Shown: positions 27,041-36,780, counted from the stretch's first letter. The stretch: DNA of 64,000 nt from an uncultured Ignavibacteria bacterium (GCA_903939735.1 CAJAIA010000001.1:227169-291168), one strand, 5' to 3'. A program made the numbers and translations. Notes: generated by a model not told the origin, from the sequence alone.

Positions 27041-29089
27041 TCAGAAATTCAAAAGGGCATTCAGCTCAGCTGCGACACGTTCAACCGGCGGGATAACAGC
27101 ATCCATCATTCCCTTGTTATACGGGATCGGAACGTCAGGCGGTGCACATCGAACAACAGGAGCGTCGAGGTTCTTGAATGCCTCGGCCATGATCACACTT
27201 GCGATCTCGGCACCGAATCCGGCTGTGATGGTGTCTTCGTGCAACACCATGCAACGATTTGTACGCGCTACAGAATTGAGAACCAGATCCTTATCCCACG
27301 GGATGATCGTTCGCAGATCGATGATCTCGATGTCGTGACCGGTAAGCTCCACAGCGCTCTTGGCGCGGTGCACCATTTCGCCCCACGTGACGATCGTCGC
27401 ACGCGTACCAGGGCGCACAATCGTGCCTACACCGAACGGCACCGTGTACTCATCACCAGGGTAGATACCACGTCCAGGTGCTGTATCCTGAATCGCACGA
27501 TGCTCGAGGAAGAACGTTGGATCGTTGCTCCGCAGCGCTGTACGCAGCAGTCCTACGGCATCTTGCGCATTCGATGGCATAGCAACACGCCACCCAATGG
27601 AATGAGCGAAAATTGCTTCGCCACTGACGCTATGCCATGGATCGCCGGTGCGCTTTGAGAACCCTACAGGGATGCGAACAACCATTGGTGCAGCGAAGTC
27701 ACCATTAGTGCGCCAGCGAATCGTTCCGGTGTCGTTGATTTGCTCTGTTGCTGGGTCGAGATACTTGCGGAACTGGATTTCTGGCACTGGCACAAGTCCG
27801 GCCATTGCCATGCCGACGGCACGTCCGATGATACCTTCTTCACTCAACGACGTATCGAATACTCGGTCTGCACCGTGGCGCGTCTGCAAGTCTACAGTTG
27901 CGCCGTGTACGCCCCCTTTCACGCCGACGTCTTCACCGAAGACAACGACGCGATTGTTCAGACGGAGCTCAACATCGAGTGTGCGCTTCACAGCTTCAAT
28001 CAAGTTGATGCGTGGTCCTTCTTCGGCCTTCACACCAGAGGCCGCTGGTGGGTGCACCCCTTCGGCAGCCATGCCGCCATGATGCGGAGCATGTCCCTCA
28101 TCGAACGCCTTGGTGAGTGCATCTGCCGGAACGGGCTCGGGTTGCGCGACTGCCGCCGCGCACGCAGCACGGACGTCTGCGTCAACCTCTGCGACAAGCG
28201 CATCCCAACCAGCTTCATCGACATACTTCTTCTTCAGGAAGAACTCACGAAGGCGTCCAATTGGATCGCGTGCGAGTTCATCTTCACGTTGCTGCTGTGT
28301 TTTATACGATTGACTATCTGCGCCCGAGTGTCCACAGATGCGCGGAACGCGGACACGAATCAATGCTGGTGACTGCGTCTCGCGAACATGATCAATGGTC
28401 TTCCCAATCATGCGGTCGGACTCGTCAGGGTTTGTACCGTCGACTTCTACGATACGCAGATTGCCGAAGGAGCCGAGATTCTGTGCGATGTTTCCGCCCG
28501 GTGTCTGGAACGTTCCAGGTACACTGATGCCAAACTGATTGTCTTCAATGAAGAAGATCATCGGCAGCTTGACTGTTGTTGCAATGTTGAGCGCGGCCCA
28601 GAAGCCATTTGTGGCAGTTGATCCGTCGCCGCCGAGGGCAACAGCAACAGCACCCTTCCATGCCTCGTCCTGCATCACGCGTGTGCGATACGTAATCGCC
28701 TGTGCCCATCCGACGCACGGCGTATACTGCGCGCCGACGTCACCGCTGGCAGGCAGAACCGTCACACCGCGCCGATTCGGCAAGTGGTGGACGACACCGA
28801 TGTCGCGACCACCATTGCGGCTACCTGCGCGTGCAAGAGGACCAGCGAACGACTCTTCGTAACTCATTCCGGCACCTATCACGAGCGGACGTGAACGGTA
28901 GTATACCGTTGCACAGTCGCGACCATGACGCAGGTGGTGCGAGAGAATCGCTTGCGCCAGCTCGTGCCCCTTGGCAGAAAACTGATACGTGACCTGTCCG
29001 GACGGAACAAGTTCGGTTTCTTCGATTACATCAATTGCGCGTGATGCCAGCACCGTTCGCGCTACGTCAAACCATTCGTTCTTTGTCAT
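27041..29089 (-). CDS. 2-oxoacid dehydrogenase E1, fused alpha-beta subunits
   Basis: The 682-residue product joins E1-alpha (residues 1 to about 310) to E1-beta (about 365-682). The alpha half has the thiamine-diphosphate motif GGDGSTATNGFWAALNIA ending in EDNQFGIS. A Pro/Ala/Glu/His-rich linker covers about 315-362. The beta half has VVVFGEDVG, EEGIIGRAVGMAMAGL, HSVSGEAIFAH and LHEDTITAGFGAEIA. It decarboxylates branched-chain 2-oxoacids or pyruvate and passes the acyl group to a lipoyl E2 encoded elsewhere; branched-chain is slightly favoured. The E3 (lpd) and lipoylation (lipB) genes lie at 43-45 kb. A -7 element just upstream suggests a very short or absent leader. Confidence 0.9.
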   Translation of the reverse strand: MTKNEWFDVARTVLASRAIDVIEETELVPSGQVTYQFSAKGHELAQAILSHHLRHGRDCATVYYRSRPLVIGAGMSYEESFAGPLARAGSRNGGRDIGVVHHLPNRRGVTVLPASGDVGAQYTPCVGWAQAITYRTRVMQDEAWKGAVAVALGGDGSTATNGFWAALNIATTVKLPMIFFIEDNQFGISVPGTFQTPGGNIAQNLGSFGNLRIVEVDGTNPDESDRMIGKTIDHVRETQSPALIRVRVPRICGHSGADSQSYKTQQQREDELARDPIGRLREFFLKKKYVDEAGWDALVAEVDADVRAACAAAVAQPEPVPADALTKAFDEGHAPHHGGMAAEGVHPPAASGVKAEEGPRINLIEAVKRTLDVELRLNNRVVVFGEDVGVKGGVHGATVDLQTRHGADRVFDTSLSEEGIIGRAVGMAMAGLVPVPEIQFRKYLDPATEQINDTGTIRWRTNGDFAAPMVVRIPVGFSKRTGDPWHSVSGEAIFAHSIGWRVAMPSNAQDAVGLLRTALRSNDPTFFLEHRAIQDTAPGRGIYPGDEYTVPFGVGTIVRPGTRATIVTWGEMVHRAKSAVELTGHDIEIIDLRTIIPWDKDLVLNSVARTNRCMVLHEDTITAGFGAEIASVIMAEAFKNLDAPVVRCAPPDVPIPYNKGMMDAVIPPVERVAAELNALLNF

Positions 29090-29093
29090 GCTG

Positions 29094-29101
29094 CAAAACT
29101 A
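29094..29101 (-). promoter_or_regulatory. -7 element four bases upstream of the E1 start codon
   Basis: Read leftward the sequence is TAGTTTTG, an exact TAnnTTTG match. Only four bases separate it from the ATG at 29089, so transcription from it would begin at or next to the start codon. The -33 region has no TTTG, which weakens the call. Confidence 0.4.
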
Positions 29102-29135
29102 CGCGTCGGTATCGTTTCCCGACCCAATTCTAGCG

Positions 29136-29143
29136 TATTTTTG
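29136..29143 (+). promoter_or_regulatory. -7 promoter element for the type IX cargo gene
   Basis: TATTTTTG matches TAnnTTTG. It is placed for a start near 29150 and a leader of about 17 bases before the ATG at 29167. The -33 region (CGTT) is a poor match. Confidence 0.45.
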
Positions 29144-29166
29144 TACATCATTTTCCGGGCATCACC

Positions 29167-30120
29167 ATGAATCGTCTACTTCTCGCATTCACGCTCTGCG
29201 TTTTGGGTGTTTCCAGCGTCTCTGCGCAGTTCGACCTCCTGTCTCCATTTGCGCCGAAAGACTGTTTTTCGGCCGCACGAACAGCAGCTGGCGGTGCAGC
29301 TGCAAATGCGCGTTTGGTATCGCTCATCAGTATCGGCTTTCCACTTGCGGTAGATTCGACAGCGCCTGCTATCGATCTCTCGATGAGCACAAAGGATGGC
29401 AAGGCACGCCTGTGGGTGTATGCGTTCATCACCGGCGCTACCGACTCGATTGTGACCATCCCAATGGTGCGTCTGATCATCGCATGTCAAGATGCTCGTA
29501 ACCTACTAGGGGGCGGACAGGATGTTGATATTCCTGTGGATGGCATTGGGAATGTTCCACTGCCTACGAACTACATCGAAGGCGCTGGCCTGATGAGCCG
29601 CCTGAATGCAAATACGAACTATCAGCAGTTTCGTGCAGCCTATCCTGATAGCACGCCGTCACTGGCCGTGCTGACAACATCTCCGGAAGAAGCATTTGGA
29701 TTCCCAGCGCAGTCGCCGTTCTGGCTGATCAATTGGGCACCGTTCGGTCCTGATGGTGGACCTGGTGGAGATCCTAACGTGATCCCATTTGTCTGTCTCG
29801 TACACGCGACGACTGGTGAAACTATTTGCGGCACAGATATCTTCACATCCGTCGAAGACGTCGTCGACGGAAGCGTTATGGTCGCTCCAAATCCATCCGT
29901 TGATCAGACATCAATCATGCTGCCAACCTCTTGGATCGGTTCCGTGGTAACGATCGATGCTATTGCGCCATCTGGCGAGATCCTCACGCTCGGCAGTGCG
30001 ATCCCAGTGGCAAGCCCGCTTCTTACGGTATCAACGTCAACCCTTGCAACCGGATCATATCTGCTTCGCGTGCATTCACCTGTCGCGAACGTTGTGTTAC
30101 CACTTCGTGTTGTGAAGTAA
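29167..30120 (+). CDS. Secreted protein with type IX secretion C-terminal sorting domain
   Basis: The 317-residue product has a Sec signal peptide ([20 protein letters not shown], cut before QFD). The body (25-235) resembles no family I know; two cysteines near 35 and 106 and two near 212-222 may pair. The last 80 residues form a type-A sorting domain: [15 protein letters not shown], then strand-turn repeats and [26 protein letters not shown]. That domain directs proteins through the Por/type IX system for cleavage by PorU. PorU and PorV are encoded 8-12 kb away. The function of the exported body is unknown. Confidence 0.8.
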   Translation: MNRLLLAFTLCVLGVSSVSAQFDLLSPFAPKDCFSAARTAAGGAAANARLVSLISIGFPLAVDSTAPAIDLSMSTKDGKARLWVYAFITGATDSIVTIPMVRLIIACQDARNLLGGGQDVDIPVDGIGNVPLPTNYIEGAGLMSRLNANTNYQQFRAAYPDSTPSLAVLTTSPEEAFGFPAQSPFWLINWAPFGPDGGPGGDPNVIPFVCLVHATTGETICGTDIFTSVEDVVDGSVMVAPNPSVDQTSIMLPTSWIGSVVTIDAIAPSGEILTLGSAIPVASPLLTVSTSTLATGSYLLRVHSPVANVVLPLRVVK

Positions 30121-30176
30121 TCTCACGTCCGGGTCGACATCACTATCATCCATTACGACAACACTCAACCGTCAAC

Positions 30177-31589
30177 ATGTACCCACACCTTCGCTCTTCC
30201 GATCCTGAACTATTCAATGCTGTCCAAGGCGAGTACGAGCGTCAACGAGATAAGATCGAGTTGATCGCCAGTGAGAACTTCACATCGCTCTCCGTGATGG
30301 AAGCCCAAGGAGGAATTCTCACGAACAAGTATGCCGAAGGTTACCCTGGTAAGCGGTACTACGGGGGCTGTGAGTGGGTGGATGTCGCAGAGAACATCGC
30401 AATCGAACGACTCAAGACATTGTTCGGAGCGGAGTATGCAAATGTGCAGCCCCACTCTGGGTCGGGCGCGAACATGGCTGTGTACTTCACGTACCTCAAG
30501 CCAGGCGATACCGTTCTCGGAATGGATCTGTCGCATGGCGGACACCTGACGCATGGATCACCGGTGAACTTCTCAGGGATGTTCTACAACTTCGTTGGCT
30601 ACGGACTCGACAAGGAAACTGGTCGTATCGATTACAACGTGGTTGAAGAACTTGCCAAGCAACACAAGCCAAAGATGATCACTGTGGGTGCAAGTGCGTA
30701 CTCACGCGAAATCGACTTTGCTGCCTTCCGTCAGATCGCCGACAAGGTGGGTGCCTTCTTGCTTGCCGACATCGCACACCCAGCTGGCTTGATCGCCAAG
30801 GGGCGTCTCCAAAGTCCAGTTCCCTACTGCGACATCGTCACGTCGACGACGCACAAGACGCTTCGTGGTCCGCGCGGTGGGATGATTGTCATGGGTAAGA
30901 ACTACGAGAACCCGTTCGGCAAGGTCGCACCAAAGAGTGGTCGCACAAAGTTGATGGGTGAGCTCATCGATTCGATGGTGATGCCTGGTATTCAAGGCGG
31001 ACCTCTCATGCACGTCATCGCTGCGAAGGCTGTTGCCTTTGGTGAGTGCCTCACGGATGAATTCGATGCATACACGAAGCAAGTGATTCGCAATGCACAA
31101 GCGATGGCGGATGAGCTGATGAAGCTCGACTATAGCATCGCCTCTGGCGGCACTGACAATCACCTGATGCTCATCGATCTTCGCAACAAGAACGTCACCG
31201 GCAAGGCTGCAGAACTTGCACTCGATGCTTCAGGCATCACATGCAACAAGAATGCTGTGCCATACGACACGCAACCACCATTGGTCACAAGCGGTATTCG
31301 TCTTGGCGCAGCTGCGATGACAAGTCGCGGCTTCATGGAAGACGACATGCGACACATCGCGCGCTTGATTGACCGCGTGATCACCAACGTTGGCAAGGAA
31401 GACGTGTACGATGCTGTCAAGGGTGACGTCAAGCACTTCTGCCGCCAGTTCCCGCTGTATCCAAGCCTGAACAACTCAATTGATGAGGTTGGCAAGCGCA
31501 TCGGCGAAGCGATCGAAGGTGCTGCAGATTCAGTTGCAGGCACAGTTCAGAGCATTGTCGACGAAGTTAAAGAAGCGATCAAGCCGTAA
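30177..31589 (+). CDS. glyA: Serine hydroxymethyltransferase
   Basis: The product is 470 residues from the ATG at 30177 ([16 protein letters not shown]). It interconverts serine and glycine with tetrahydrofolate and is the main one-carbon source. Marks are [30 protein letters not shown], the PLP-binding lysine in [15 protein letters not shown], and the usual end [12 protein letters not shown]. After that usual end about 40 extra residues follow, making the protein clearly longer than E. coli GlyA (417); this tail is an acidic, alanine-rich amphipathic helix ending EVKEAIKP. The 3' end overlaps the convergent tsaD gene by 11 bases. Confidence 0.96.
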   Translation: MYPHLRSSDPELFNAVQGEYERQRDKIELIASENFTSLSVMEAQGGILTNKYAEGYPGKRYYGGCEWVDVAENIAIERLKTLFGAEYANVQPHSGSGANMAVYFTYLKPGDTVLGMDLSHGGHLTHGSPVNFSGMFYNFVGYGLDKETGRIDYNVVEELAKQHKPKMITVGASAYSREIDFAAFRQIADKVGAFLLADIAHPAGLIAKGRLQSPVPYCDIVTSTTHKTLRGPRGGMIVMGKNYENPFGKVAPKSGRTKLMGELIDSMVMPGIQGGPLMHVIAAKAVAFGECLTDEFDAYTKQVIRNAQAMADELMKLDYSIASGGTDNHLMLIDLRNKNVTGKAAELALDASGITCNKNAVPYDTQPPLVTSGIRLGAAAMTSRGFMEDDMRHIARLIDRVITNVGKEDVYDAVKGDVKHFCRQFPLYPSLNNSIDEVGKRIGEAIEGAADSVAGTVQSIVDEVKEAIKP

Positions 31590-32619
31590 CGTCAGCACGG
31601 AGCGCTCGTGGCGAGATTGTAAACGTTGGAGGGAAGTTCTCCAACGTGCACATGGTGCGTTGCACACGAAGGGCTGCGACAAAGCCAATCATGGCTGCGT
31701 TGTCAACGCAATAGTCCATGCGTGGTGCGACAAAGGCCATCGATCGTTTGTCAGCTTCGGCTTGCATGTGGCTTCGTAGCTCGCTGTTGGCGCTTACGCC
31801 ACCAGCTATCACAACAGCTCGTACGCCCTCTCGGTCTGCAGCGGCCATGGTCTTAGCCACCAGGATGTCGACAATTGCGCGCTGTGCACTTGCGCAGATA
31901 TCCTCAATGGGTAACGAGGTTCCATCGAGCAAGCGTAGACGCTCAACTTCGCGGCGGACAGATGTTTTCAGTCCGCTGAAGGAAAAGTCATCGTCATGCG
32001 TATCGCGTAATCCACGCGGGAAGGTAAACCGCAACGGGTTGCCGGCGCGAGCAAGGCGATCAACATGGGGTCCGCCCGGATACCCAAGACCGATCAGCTT
32101 TGCAATCTTGTCAAATGCCTCGCCCGCTGCATCGTCGCGCGTTGAGCCTAGGATACGGTATGATGTTGGGCTATCGATGCGAAAGATGCTCGTATGTCCG
32201 CCACTTACAACGAGGCAGATGCTTGGATATGGCAGATCGGGATGCTCAAGGTATCCTGAATAGAGATGTGCCTCGATGTGGTGCACTGGAATAACGGGCT
32301 TTTGATAACGAATCGCCAGACCCTTCGCCATGTGCGCACCGACAAGCAGCGATCCCGCAAGTCCGGGTCCGTAGGTAACAGCGATCGCATCAATTTGTTC
32401 CATCGTGCGTGATGCGTCGGAGAGTGCTGCACGTACGATCGGACCAATGCCTTGCACATGTTCGCGCGAAGCGAGTTCTGGTACGATACCACCGTAAAGA
32501 TTGTGAACGTCCTGCGACGAGACAACGTTGCTCAACACATCATTGCCGCAGACAACAGCAGCGGCTGTGTCATCGCATGATGTTTCGATAGCAAGAATGG
32601 TTAGCGGATGCGCTTCCAC
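31579..32619 (-). CDS. tsaD: TsaD, tRNA threonylcarbamoyladenosine transferase subunit
   Basis: The product has 346 residues. It opens [17 protein letters not shown] and has the metal-binding [10 protein letters not shown] (HxxxH), [25 protein letters not shown] and the late [13 protein letters not shown] motif. TsaD transfers the threonylcarbamoyl group to A37 of tRNAs reading ANN codons, with TsaB and TsaE. It overlaps the upstream cinA gene by 19 bases and the convergent glyA by 11. Confidence 0.97.
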   Translation of the reverse strand: MEAHPLTILAIETSCDDTAAAVVCGNDVLSNVVSSQDVHNLYGGIVPELASREHVQGIGPIVRAALSDASRTMEQIDAIAVTYGPGLAGSLLVGAHMAKGLAIRYQKPVIPVHHIEAHLYSGYLEHPDLPYPSICLVVSGGHTSIFRIDSPTSYRILGSTRDDAAGEAFDKIAKLIGLGYPGGPHVDRLARAGNPLRFTFPRGLRDTHDDDFSFSGLKTSVRREVERLRLLDGTSLPIEDICASAQRAIVDILVAKTMAAADREGVRAVVIAGGVSANSELRSHMQAEADKRSMAFVAPRMDYCVDNAAMIGFVAALRVQRTMCTLENFPPTFTISPRALRADVTA

Positions 32620-33842
32620 AGGAGTCCTAAGGCTGTGCCTATACTGCGTTCGCGATTGATGCGACGATCGTTGCCGAATTGAAACACGTGCGCTTCAGTA
32701 CCATGAAGTCCCGCAAGTGATATCCATACTGTGCCCACAGGCTTTTCTGCACTGCCGCCGGTTGGACCAGCAACACCTGTGATGCCGATTGCATAGGTGG
32801 TGCCAAAGCGTGCACGCGCACCGTCTGCAAGCGCACATGCCACAGGTTCACTCACGGCTCCATGCTGTTCAATCAAAGCTGGATCAACACCAAGCTGGGC
32901 AATCTTACTCTCGTTGCTATAGGCAAGCACTCCCCCGATGAACCACGCGCTACACCCAGGAACGTCTGTAAGAGCTGCACCAAGAAGTCCACCCGTGCAC
33001 GACTCTGCAACCGCTATCGTCTCGCCACGTTGTGCAAGCAGACGTCCAACCACTTCGGCAAGCGAGGTCTCACCTTCACCGTACACAAAGCGTCCTGCTC
33101 GCTCAATGATGTAAGCTCGCAGGCGTTGCACCTCGTTGTCACGCGCGTCTGCCGTTGGCGCTGTTACACCAATGCGCATGCGCACGCCCAGATAGTTCGG
33201 GAGAAATGCCAGCGTTGATGTACCAAGAAACACCGTGGGATCACCAAGGAGATCAGCGAGTGTACTCTCGGCTATTCCTACGGTCATCATCGTGTGATAC
33301 GTTGTTGTAGGCGCACTCTCGTGTGTAAGGCAACCGACGAGCCAAGGCAACACGGACTGCTCCATGATCGCCTTCATCTCCGTCGGTACACCCGGCAGAA
33401 CGATGATCGTTGTGCCCTCATGCTGAAACATCATTCCTGCAGCTGTGCCATGCGGGTTTGGAAGCACCGTTGCGCGCGATGGCAGGAGCGCTTGACGTCG
33501 ATTACGCTCGGTAAGCTCACGACCGCGCTGGTGCATCCACGACTCAAGGTATGCCAACCAGTCGGCCGACTCAACCAGAGTGTCGTGTGTGTACGACGTG
33601 AGTACATCCTTCGTGATGTCGTCGTGCGTCGGCCCAAGTCCACCTGTTACGATGATCACATCGCAACTCTGCCGAAGACGGTCGAGCGTAGCAACAATGT
33701 GCTGAGCCTCATCTGCAATGGTCACATGCTCACGCACATTGCAGCCACACGACGTGCATGCAGCTGCAATCCACGATGCATTGGTATTGATGACTTGTCC
33801 GATCCGGACTTCATCACCGATGGCACAGAGTGCGACGTTCAT
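32601..33842 (-). CDS. cinA: CinA-family protein (MoCF-like domain plus nicotinamide-nucleotide amidase domain)
   Basis: The product has 413 residues. The N-terminal MoCF/COG1058 domain (MNVALCAIGDEVRIGQVINTN, VIIVTGGLGPTHDDITKDV, residues 1 to about 170) is followed by a linker and the C-terminal PncC domain (about 255-413) with VAESCTGGLLGAALTDVPG, GGVLAYSNESK and GITGVAGPTGGSAEKPVGTVW. The PncC domain deamidates NMN to NaMN for NAD salvage; the MoCF part in related proteins hydrolyses ADP-ribose. It lies between rplS, behind a terminator, and tsaD, which it overlaps by 19 bases. Confidence 0.95.
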   Translation of the reverse strand: MNVALCAIGDEVRIGQVINTNASWIAAACTSCGCNVREHVTIADEAQHIVATLDRLRQSCDVIIVTGGLGPTHDDITKDVLTSYTHDTLVESADWLAYLESWMHQRGRELTERNRRQALLPSRATVLPNPHGTAAGMMFQHEGTTIIVLPGVPTEMKAIMEQSVLPWLVGCLTHESAPTTTYHTMMTVGIAESTLADLLGDPTVFLGTSTLAFLPNYLGVRMRIGVTAPTADARDNEVQRLRAYIIERAGRFVYGEGETSLAEVVGRLLAQRGETIAVAESCTGGLLGAALTDVPGCSAWFIGGVLAYSNESKIAQLGVDPALIEQHGAVSEPVACALADGARARFGTTYAIGITGVAGPTGGSAEKPVGTVWISLAGLHGTEAHVFQFGNDRRINRERSIGTALGLLWKRIR

Positions 33843-33854
33843 TACAGGTATTCC

Positions 33855-33885
33855 AAAAAAAAGCCCCGATGAAGATCGGGGCTTT
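33855..33885 (-). terminator. Intrinsic terminator after rplS
   Basis: Leftward RNA would form an 11-bp stem (AAAGCCCCGAT / ATCGGGGCTTT, four-base loop at 33871-33874) followed by a run of eight U. It ends just 13 bases before the cinA start codon, so it separates the abundant ribosomal-protein transcript from cinA-tsaD or attenuates it. Confidence 0.88.
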
Positions 33886-33888
33886 CTA

Positions 33889-34272
33889 TTACGACAGCTT
33901 TTGACGAATCTTCTTCTCGCTCATACCGCGCAGGTAATAGAGCTTCGCGCGACGGACAGTACCTTCCTTCAACACTTGCATCGATTGAATGATCGGCGAG
34001 TGAATCGGGAAAATGCGCTCTACGCCAACGCCATTGGAGATCTTGCGTACGCGGAACGTTTCGTTCATTCCGCTTCCACGGCGTGCAATCACAACACCTT
34101 GGAAGTTCTGAATACGTTCCTTTTCACCTTCAACAACGCGCACAGCAATCTTCACTGTGTCGCCTGGACGGAATGAAGGAATCTCCGGCGAAAGATCGCC
34201 AGCCTTAGCCTTGCGCTGCTCGAATGCTTCGGCAGTAGCAAGGTTTTCAATGTTCTTGACCTTTGGATGCAT
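33889..34272 (-). CDS. rplS: 50S ribosomal protein L19
   Basis: The product is 127 residues from the ATG at 34272 ([17 protein letters not shown]). The open frame runs 20 codons further upstream, but this start has a GAGG Shine-Dalgarno and fits the family. L19 blocks are [59 protein letters not shown] and [13 protein letters not shown]. It lies at the 30S-50S interface. It has its own promoter and terminator. Confidence 0.97.
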   Translation of the reverse strand: MHPKVKNIENLATAEAFEQRKAKAGDLSPEIPSFRPGDTVKIAVRVVEGEKERIQNFQGVVIARRGSGMNETFRVRKISNGVGVERIFPIHSPIIQSMQVLKEGTVRRAKLYYLRGMSEKKIRQKLS

Positions 34273-34313
34273 GTAATCCTCGTTCAAATAAAGTTGCGTG
34301 TGGAATAGGACGG

Positions 34314-34346
34314 CAAAGATACGAGAAATCACTGAACATACGCAAC
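34314..34346 (-). promoter_or_regulatory. rplS promoter
   Basis: Read leftward, GTTG (34346-34343), 21 bases, then TATCTTTG (34321-34314). The -7 element is an exact TAnnTTTG match and the -33 has the TTG core. The predicted start near 34308 leaves about 36 bases of leader holding the GAGG ribosome site. Confidence 0.6.
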
Positions 34347-34394
34347 CCCATGTTCGTCAATGGGTTAGCCTACGTCAGCGGATTTCGTCCCCTA

Positions 34395-35159
34395 TCATCG
34401 ACTCTTCTGCGCAGCACGCAGAACGAGTGGACGTGGCGTACCCTTCTGACCAAGTGGTGTGAGCGTGAGCATGCCGTCGATGCGATTGACAACATAGTTG
34501 CGCGGCTTGCCCTGCGTCGACGAGAGCGTAAGGCGAAGCGTTGATGGATCAACGCGTAGCTCATACGGAAAGGTCTGACCATCGATCGTTGCAATCATCG
34601 TCGGTGTAAACTCGATGGCCTTTCCGCGCGGGTCGACCCACCTTCCAGATACGACTGAGGTGTTAATCATGCGCATCAGGATAAAGGTTGGGTCGCTGTT
34701 CTTCGACGGTAGCTTACCGAGAACGATAGGCTTCTTTTCGATGCTGTCAAGTTCCGTTAATGCGATGTACGAGTTCTGACGCGTGTCACTGGCAACCATC
34801 CACACGGGAGCATCCTCGGTACCGATGGCCCACTTCATCCCGACGTTTGGGACCACGGTTCGCAGGATCAATCCGCGCTCTTCGCGACCGATCGAGATCC
34901 CCACACGCAGATTTCCAGATGGGTCTGTCGAATCGATTGCAATGTAGAGCGGTTCACGCTCGGACTTCGCAGCAATGGCCTGCTCGATTGATGACGTTTT
35001 GTGTAAGACCTCGATGAAGGCACTGTGGAACCACGTCCCATGGAACTCACCATACGACGCATTACTGGACCCAGGCATCACCTGTGCGTGCGCAAAGCTC
35101 GTCAGTACCACAAGCGTGATACCGACGAGGCGAACAACGAAACTCACAAGACTCTTCAT
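34395..35159 (-). CDS. Exported protein of unknown function
   Basis: The 254-residue product has a Sec signal peptide (VVRLVGITLVVLTSFAHA, cleavage likely before QVMPG). The mature part is beta-rich: GEFHGTWFHSAFIEVLHKTSSIEQA, PLYIAIDSTDPSGNLRVGISIG, VSGRWVDPRGKAIEFTPTMIATIDGQTFPYEL and ANYVV-like strands near the end. This suggests a lipocalin-like or similar barrel with a W-containing first strand, but I recognise no named family. It overlaps the stop of pruA by ATGA, so it is translated with the proline-catabolism enzyme. The basis of that pairing is not apparent. Confidence 0.7.
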   Translation of the reverse strand: MKSLVSFVVRLVGITLVVLTSFAHAQVMPGSSNASYGEFHGTWFHSAFIEVLHKTSSIEQAIAAKSEREPLYIAIDSTDPSGNLRVGISIGREERGLILRTVVPNVGMKWAIGTEDAPVWMVASDTRQNSYIALTELDSIEKKPIVLGKLPSKNSDPTFILMRMINTSVVSGRWVDPRGKAIEFTPTMIATIDGQTFPYELRVDPSTLRLTLSSTQGKPRNYVVNRIDGMLTLTPLGQKGTPRPLVLRAAQKSR

Positions 35160-36703
35160 CGAATCTTCGTCGCAATTGATTTTGCTTGAAGGAACAGCAG
35201 CAGATAATCATGTCCGCCAGCCTTCGAGTCTGTACCGCTCATATTGAATCCACCGAATGGATGTCCACCTACCATTGCGCCAGTACACTTGCGATTCAGA
35301 TAGAGGTTGCCACAGTGGAACTCTTCCCGAGCTTGCGCCAGCTTCTTCTTGCTGTTTGTGTAGACAGCTCCCGTGAGACCGTAAATGGTGTTGTTCGCAA
35401 TAGCCAGGGCGTCATCGAAGTTCTTCGACTTACACACGGCGAGTACCGGACCGAAGATCTCTTCTTGCATGATGCGAGCTGTTGGCTTCACATTGACGAT
35501 CACTGTTGGCTCGATATAGTAGCCCTTGAGTCCAGCGACCTTCTTGCCCCCTGCAATCAGCTTCCCTTCCTTCGCACCGATAGCGATGTAGTCGAGGATC
35601 GTCTTCTCAGCGCGGGCGCTCACCACTGGTCCCATACGGACATCATCCTTGGCATCACCAATTGCGATCTTATCGACTTCAACCTTGAGCTTTGCGACGA
35701 ATTCGTCGTAGACCTTCGCATCAACGATCGCGCGTGAACACGCGGAACACTTTTGACCTTGGAACCCAAAGGCTGCGGCGACAACACCTGCAACAGCTTC
35801 ATCGACATTGCAGTCGGCATCAACAACGATGGCGTCCTTGCCACCCATCTCAGCAACAACACGCTTAATCCAAATCTGTCCAGGCGCAGTCTTTGCTGCG
35901 AGCTCATTGACATGCAGGCCAACCTGCATCGACCCTGTGAACGAAATGAATCGCGTCTTTGGATGTCCTACCAGATAGTCTCCAGCTTCAGCACCTGATG
36001 CAACGAGGTAGTTCAGAACGCCCGCTGGCAATCCAGCTTCCTTCATGATCTCGGTGAACAGCCAGCCCATCATCGGTGAGTCGCTCGATGGCTTCAAGAC
36101 AATGGCATTACCCGCCACGATGGCCGCTGATGACATCCCTGCAAGAATTGCAAACGGGAAGTTCCATGGTGGGATGACGACACCAACGCCCAGCGGAATG
36201 TATACGAGTTCGTTTGTTTCGCCTGGCTGCGGGACAATTGGCTGTGGACCTGCCAAACGCAGTGCATCACGTCCGTAAAACTCAAGGAAGTCGATCGCTT
36301 CACATGTATCAGCATCTGCCTCAAGGTACCCCTTGCCTACCTCTGAGATCATCCATGCGTTGATCTCAAGGCGACGACGGCGCATAATATTGGCGGCCTT
36401 GAATAGCACGGCTGCGCGCTTCTTCATAGGAACCGTCTTCCAATCTTCGAATGCCTTGAGCGCGGCCTTCATTGCCTTCTCTGCATCCTCGGCACCAGAC
36501 TTCTGGAAGATGCCCACCTTCTCGGATGTTGCCGATGGATTGATGCTGATGGTCTTTGCCTTTGTCGTTACCCGCTTGCCACCGATGATGTTCGGGTATT
36601 CCTTCCCAAAGGACTTGCGCACAGCATCAACAGCCGCACGTTGTTTAGCGGCAATTGCCGGCTTTGTGAAATCGAGATAAACTTCGTTGACAAACGCTTT
36701 CAT
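35156..36703 (-). CDS. pruA: L-glutamate gamma-semialdehyde (P5C) dehydrogenase
   Basis: The 515-residue product has the length of the stand-alone RocA/PruA dehydrogenases. It oxidises glutamate semialdehyde from proline or ornithine breakdown to glutamate with NAD+. Marks are IPLGVGVVIPPWNFPFAI, the NAD-site FTGSMQVG, catalytic Glu in VVAEMGGKDAIVVD, catalytic Cys in GFQGQKCSACSRAIVD and the end HPFGGFNMSGTDSKAGG. No proline dehydrogenase gene is adjacent. It is divergent from the dedA gene (77-base gap) and overlaps the exported-protein gene downstream. Confidence 0.94.
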   Translation of the reverse strand: MKAFVNEVYLDFTKPAIAAKQRAAVDAVRKSFGKEYPNIIGGKRVTTKAKTISINPSATSEKVGIFQKSGAEDAEKAMKAALKAFEDWKTVPMKKRAAVLFKAANIMRRRRLEINAWMISEVGKGYLEADADTCEAIDFLEFYGRDALRLAGPQPIVPQPGETNELVYIPLGVGVVIPPWNFPFAILAGMSSAAIVAGNAIVLKPSSDSPMMGWLFTEIMKEAGLPAGVLNYLVASGAEAGDYLVGHPKTRFISFTGSMQVGLHVNELAAKTAPGQIWIKRVVAEMGGKDAIVVDADCNVDEAVAGVVAAAFGFQGQKCSACSRAIVDAKVYDEFVAKLKVEVDKIAIGDAKDDVRMGPVVSARAEKTILDYIAIGAKEGKLIAGGKKVAGLKGYYIEPTVIVNVKPTARIMQEEIFGPVLAVCKSKNFDDALAIANNTIYGLTGAVYTNSKKKLAQAREEFHCGNLYLNRKCTGAMVGGHPFGGFNMSGTDSKAGGHDYLLLFLQAKSIATKIR

Positions 36704-36780
36704 GGAATCCTCATGTTAGAGACGGATGCAAATTACGACGTGTTTGTCGTAGGTTGAGATCATCACAGGGTGAATCGCGT

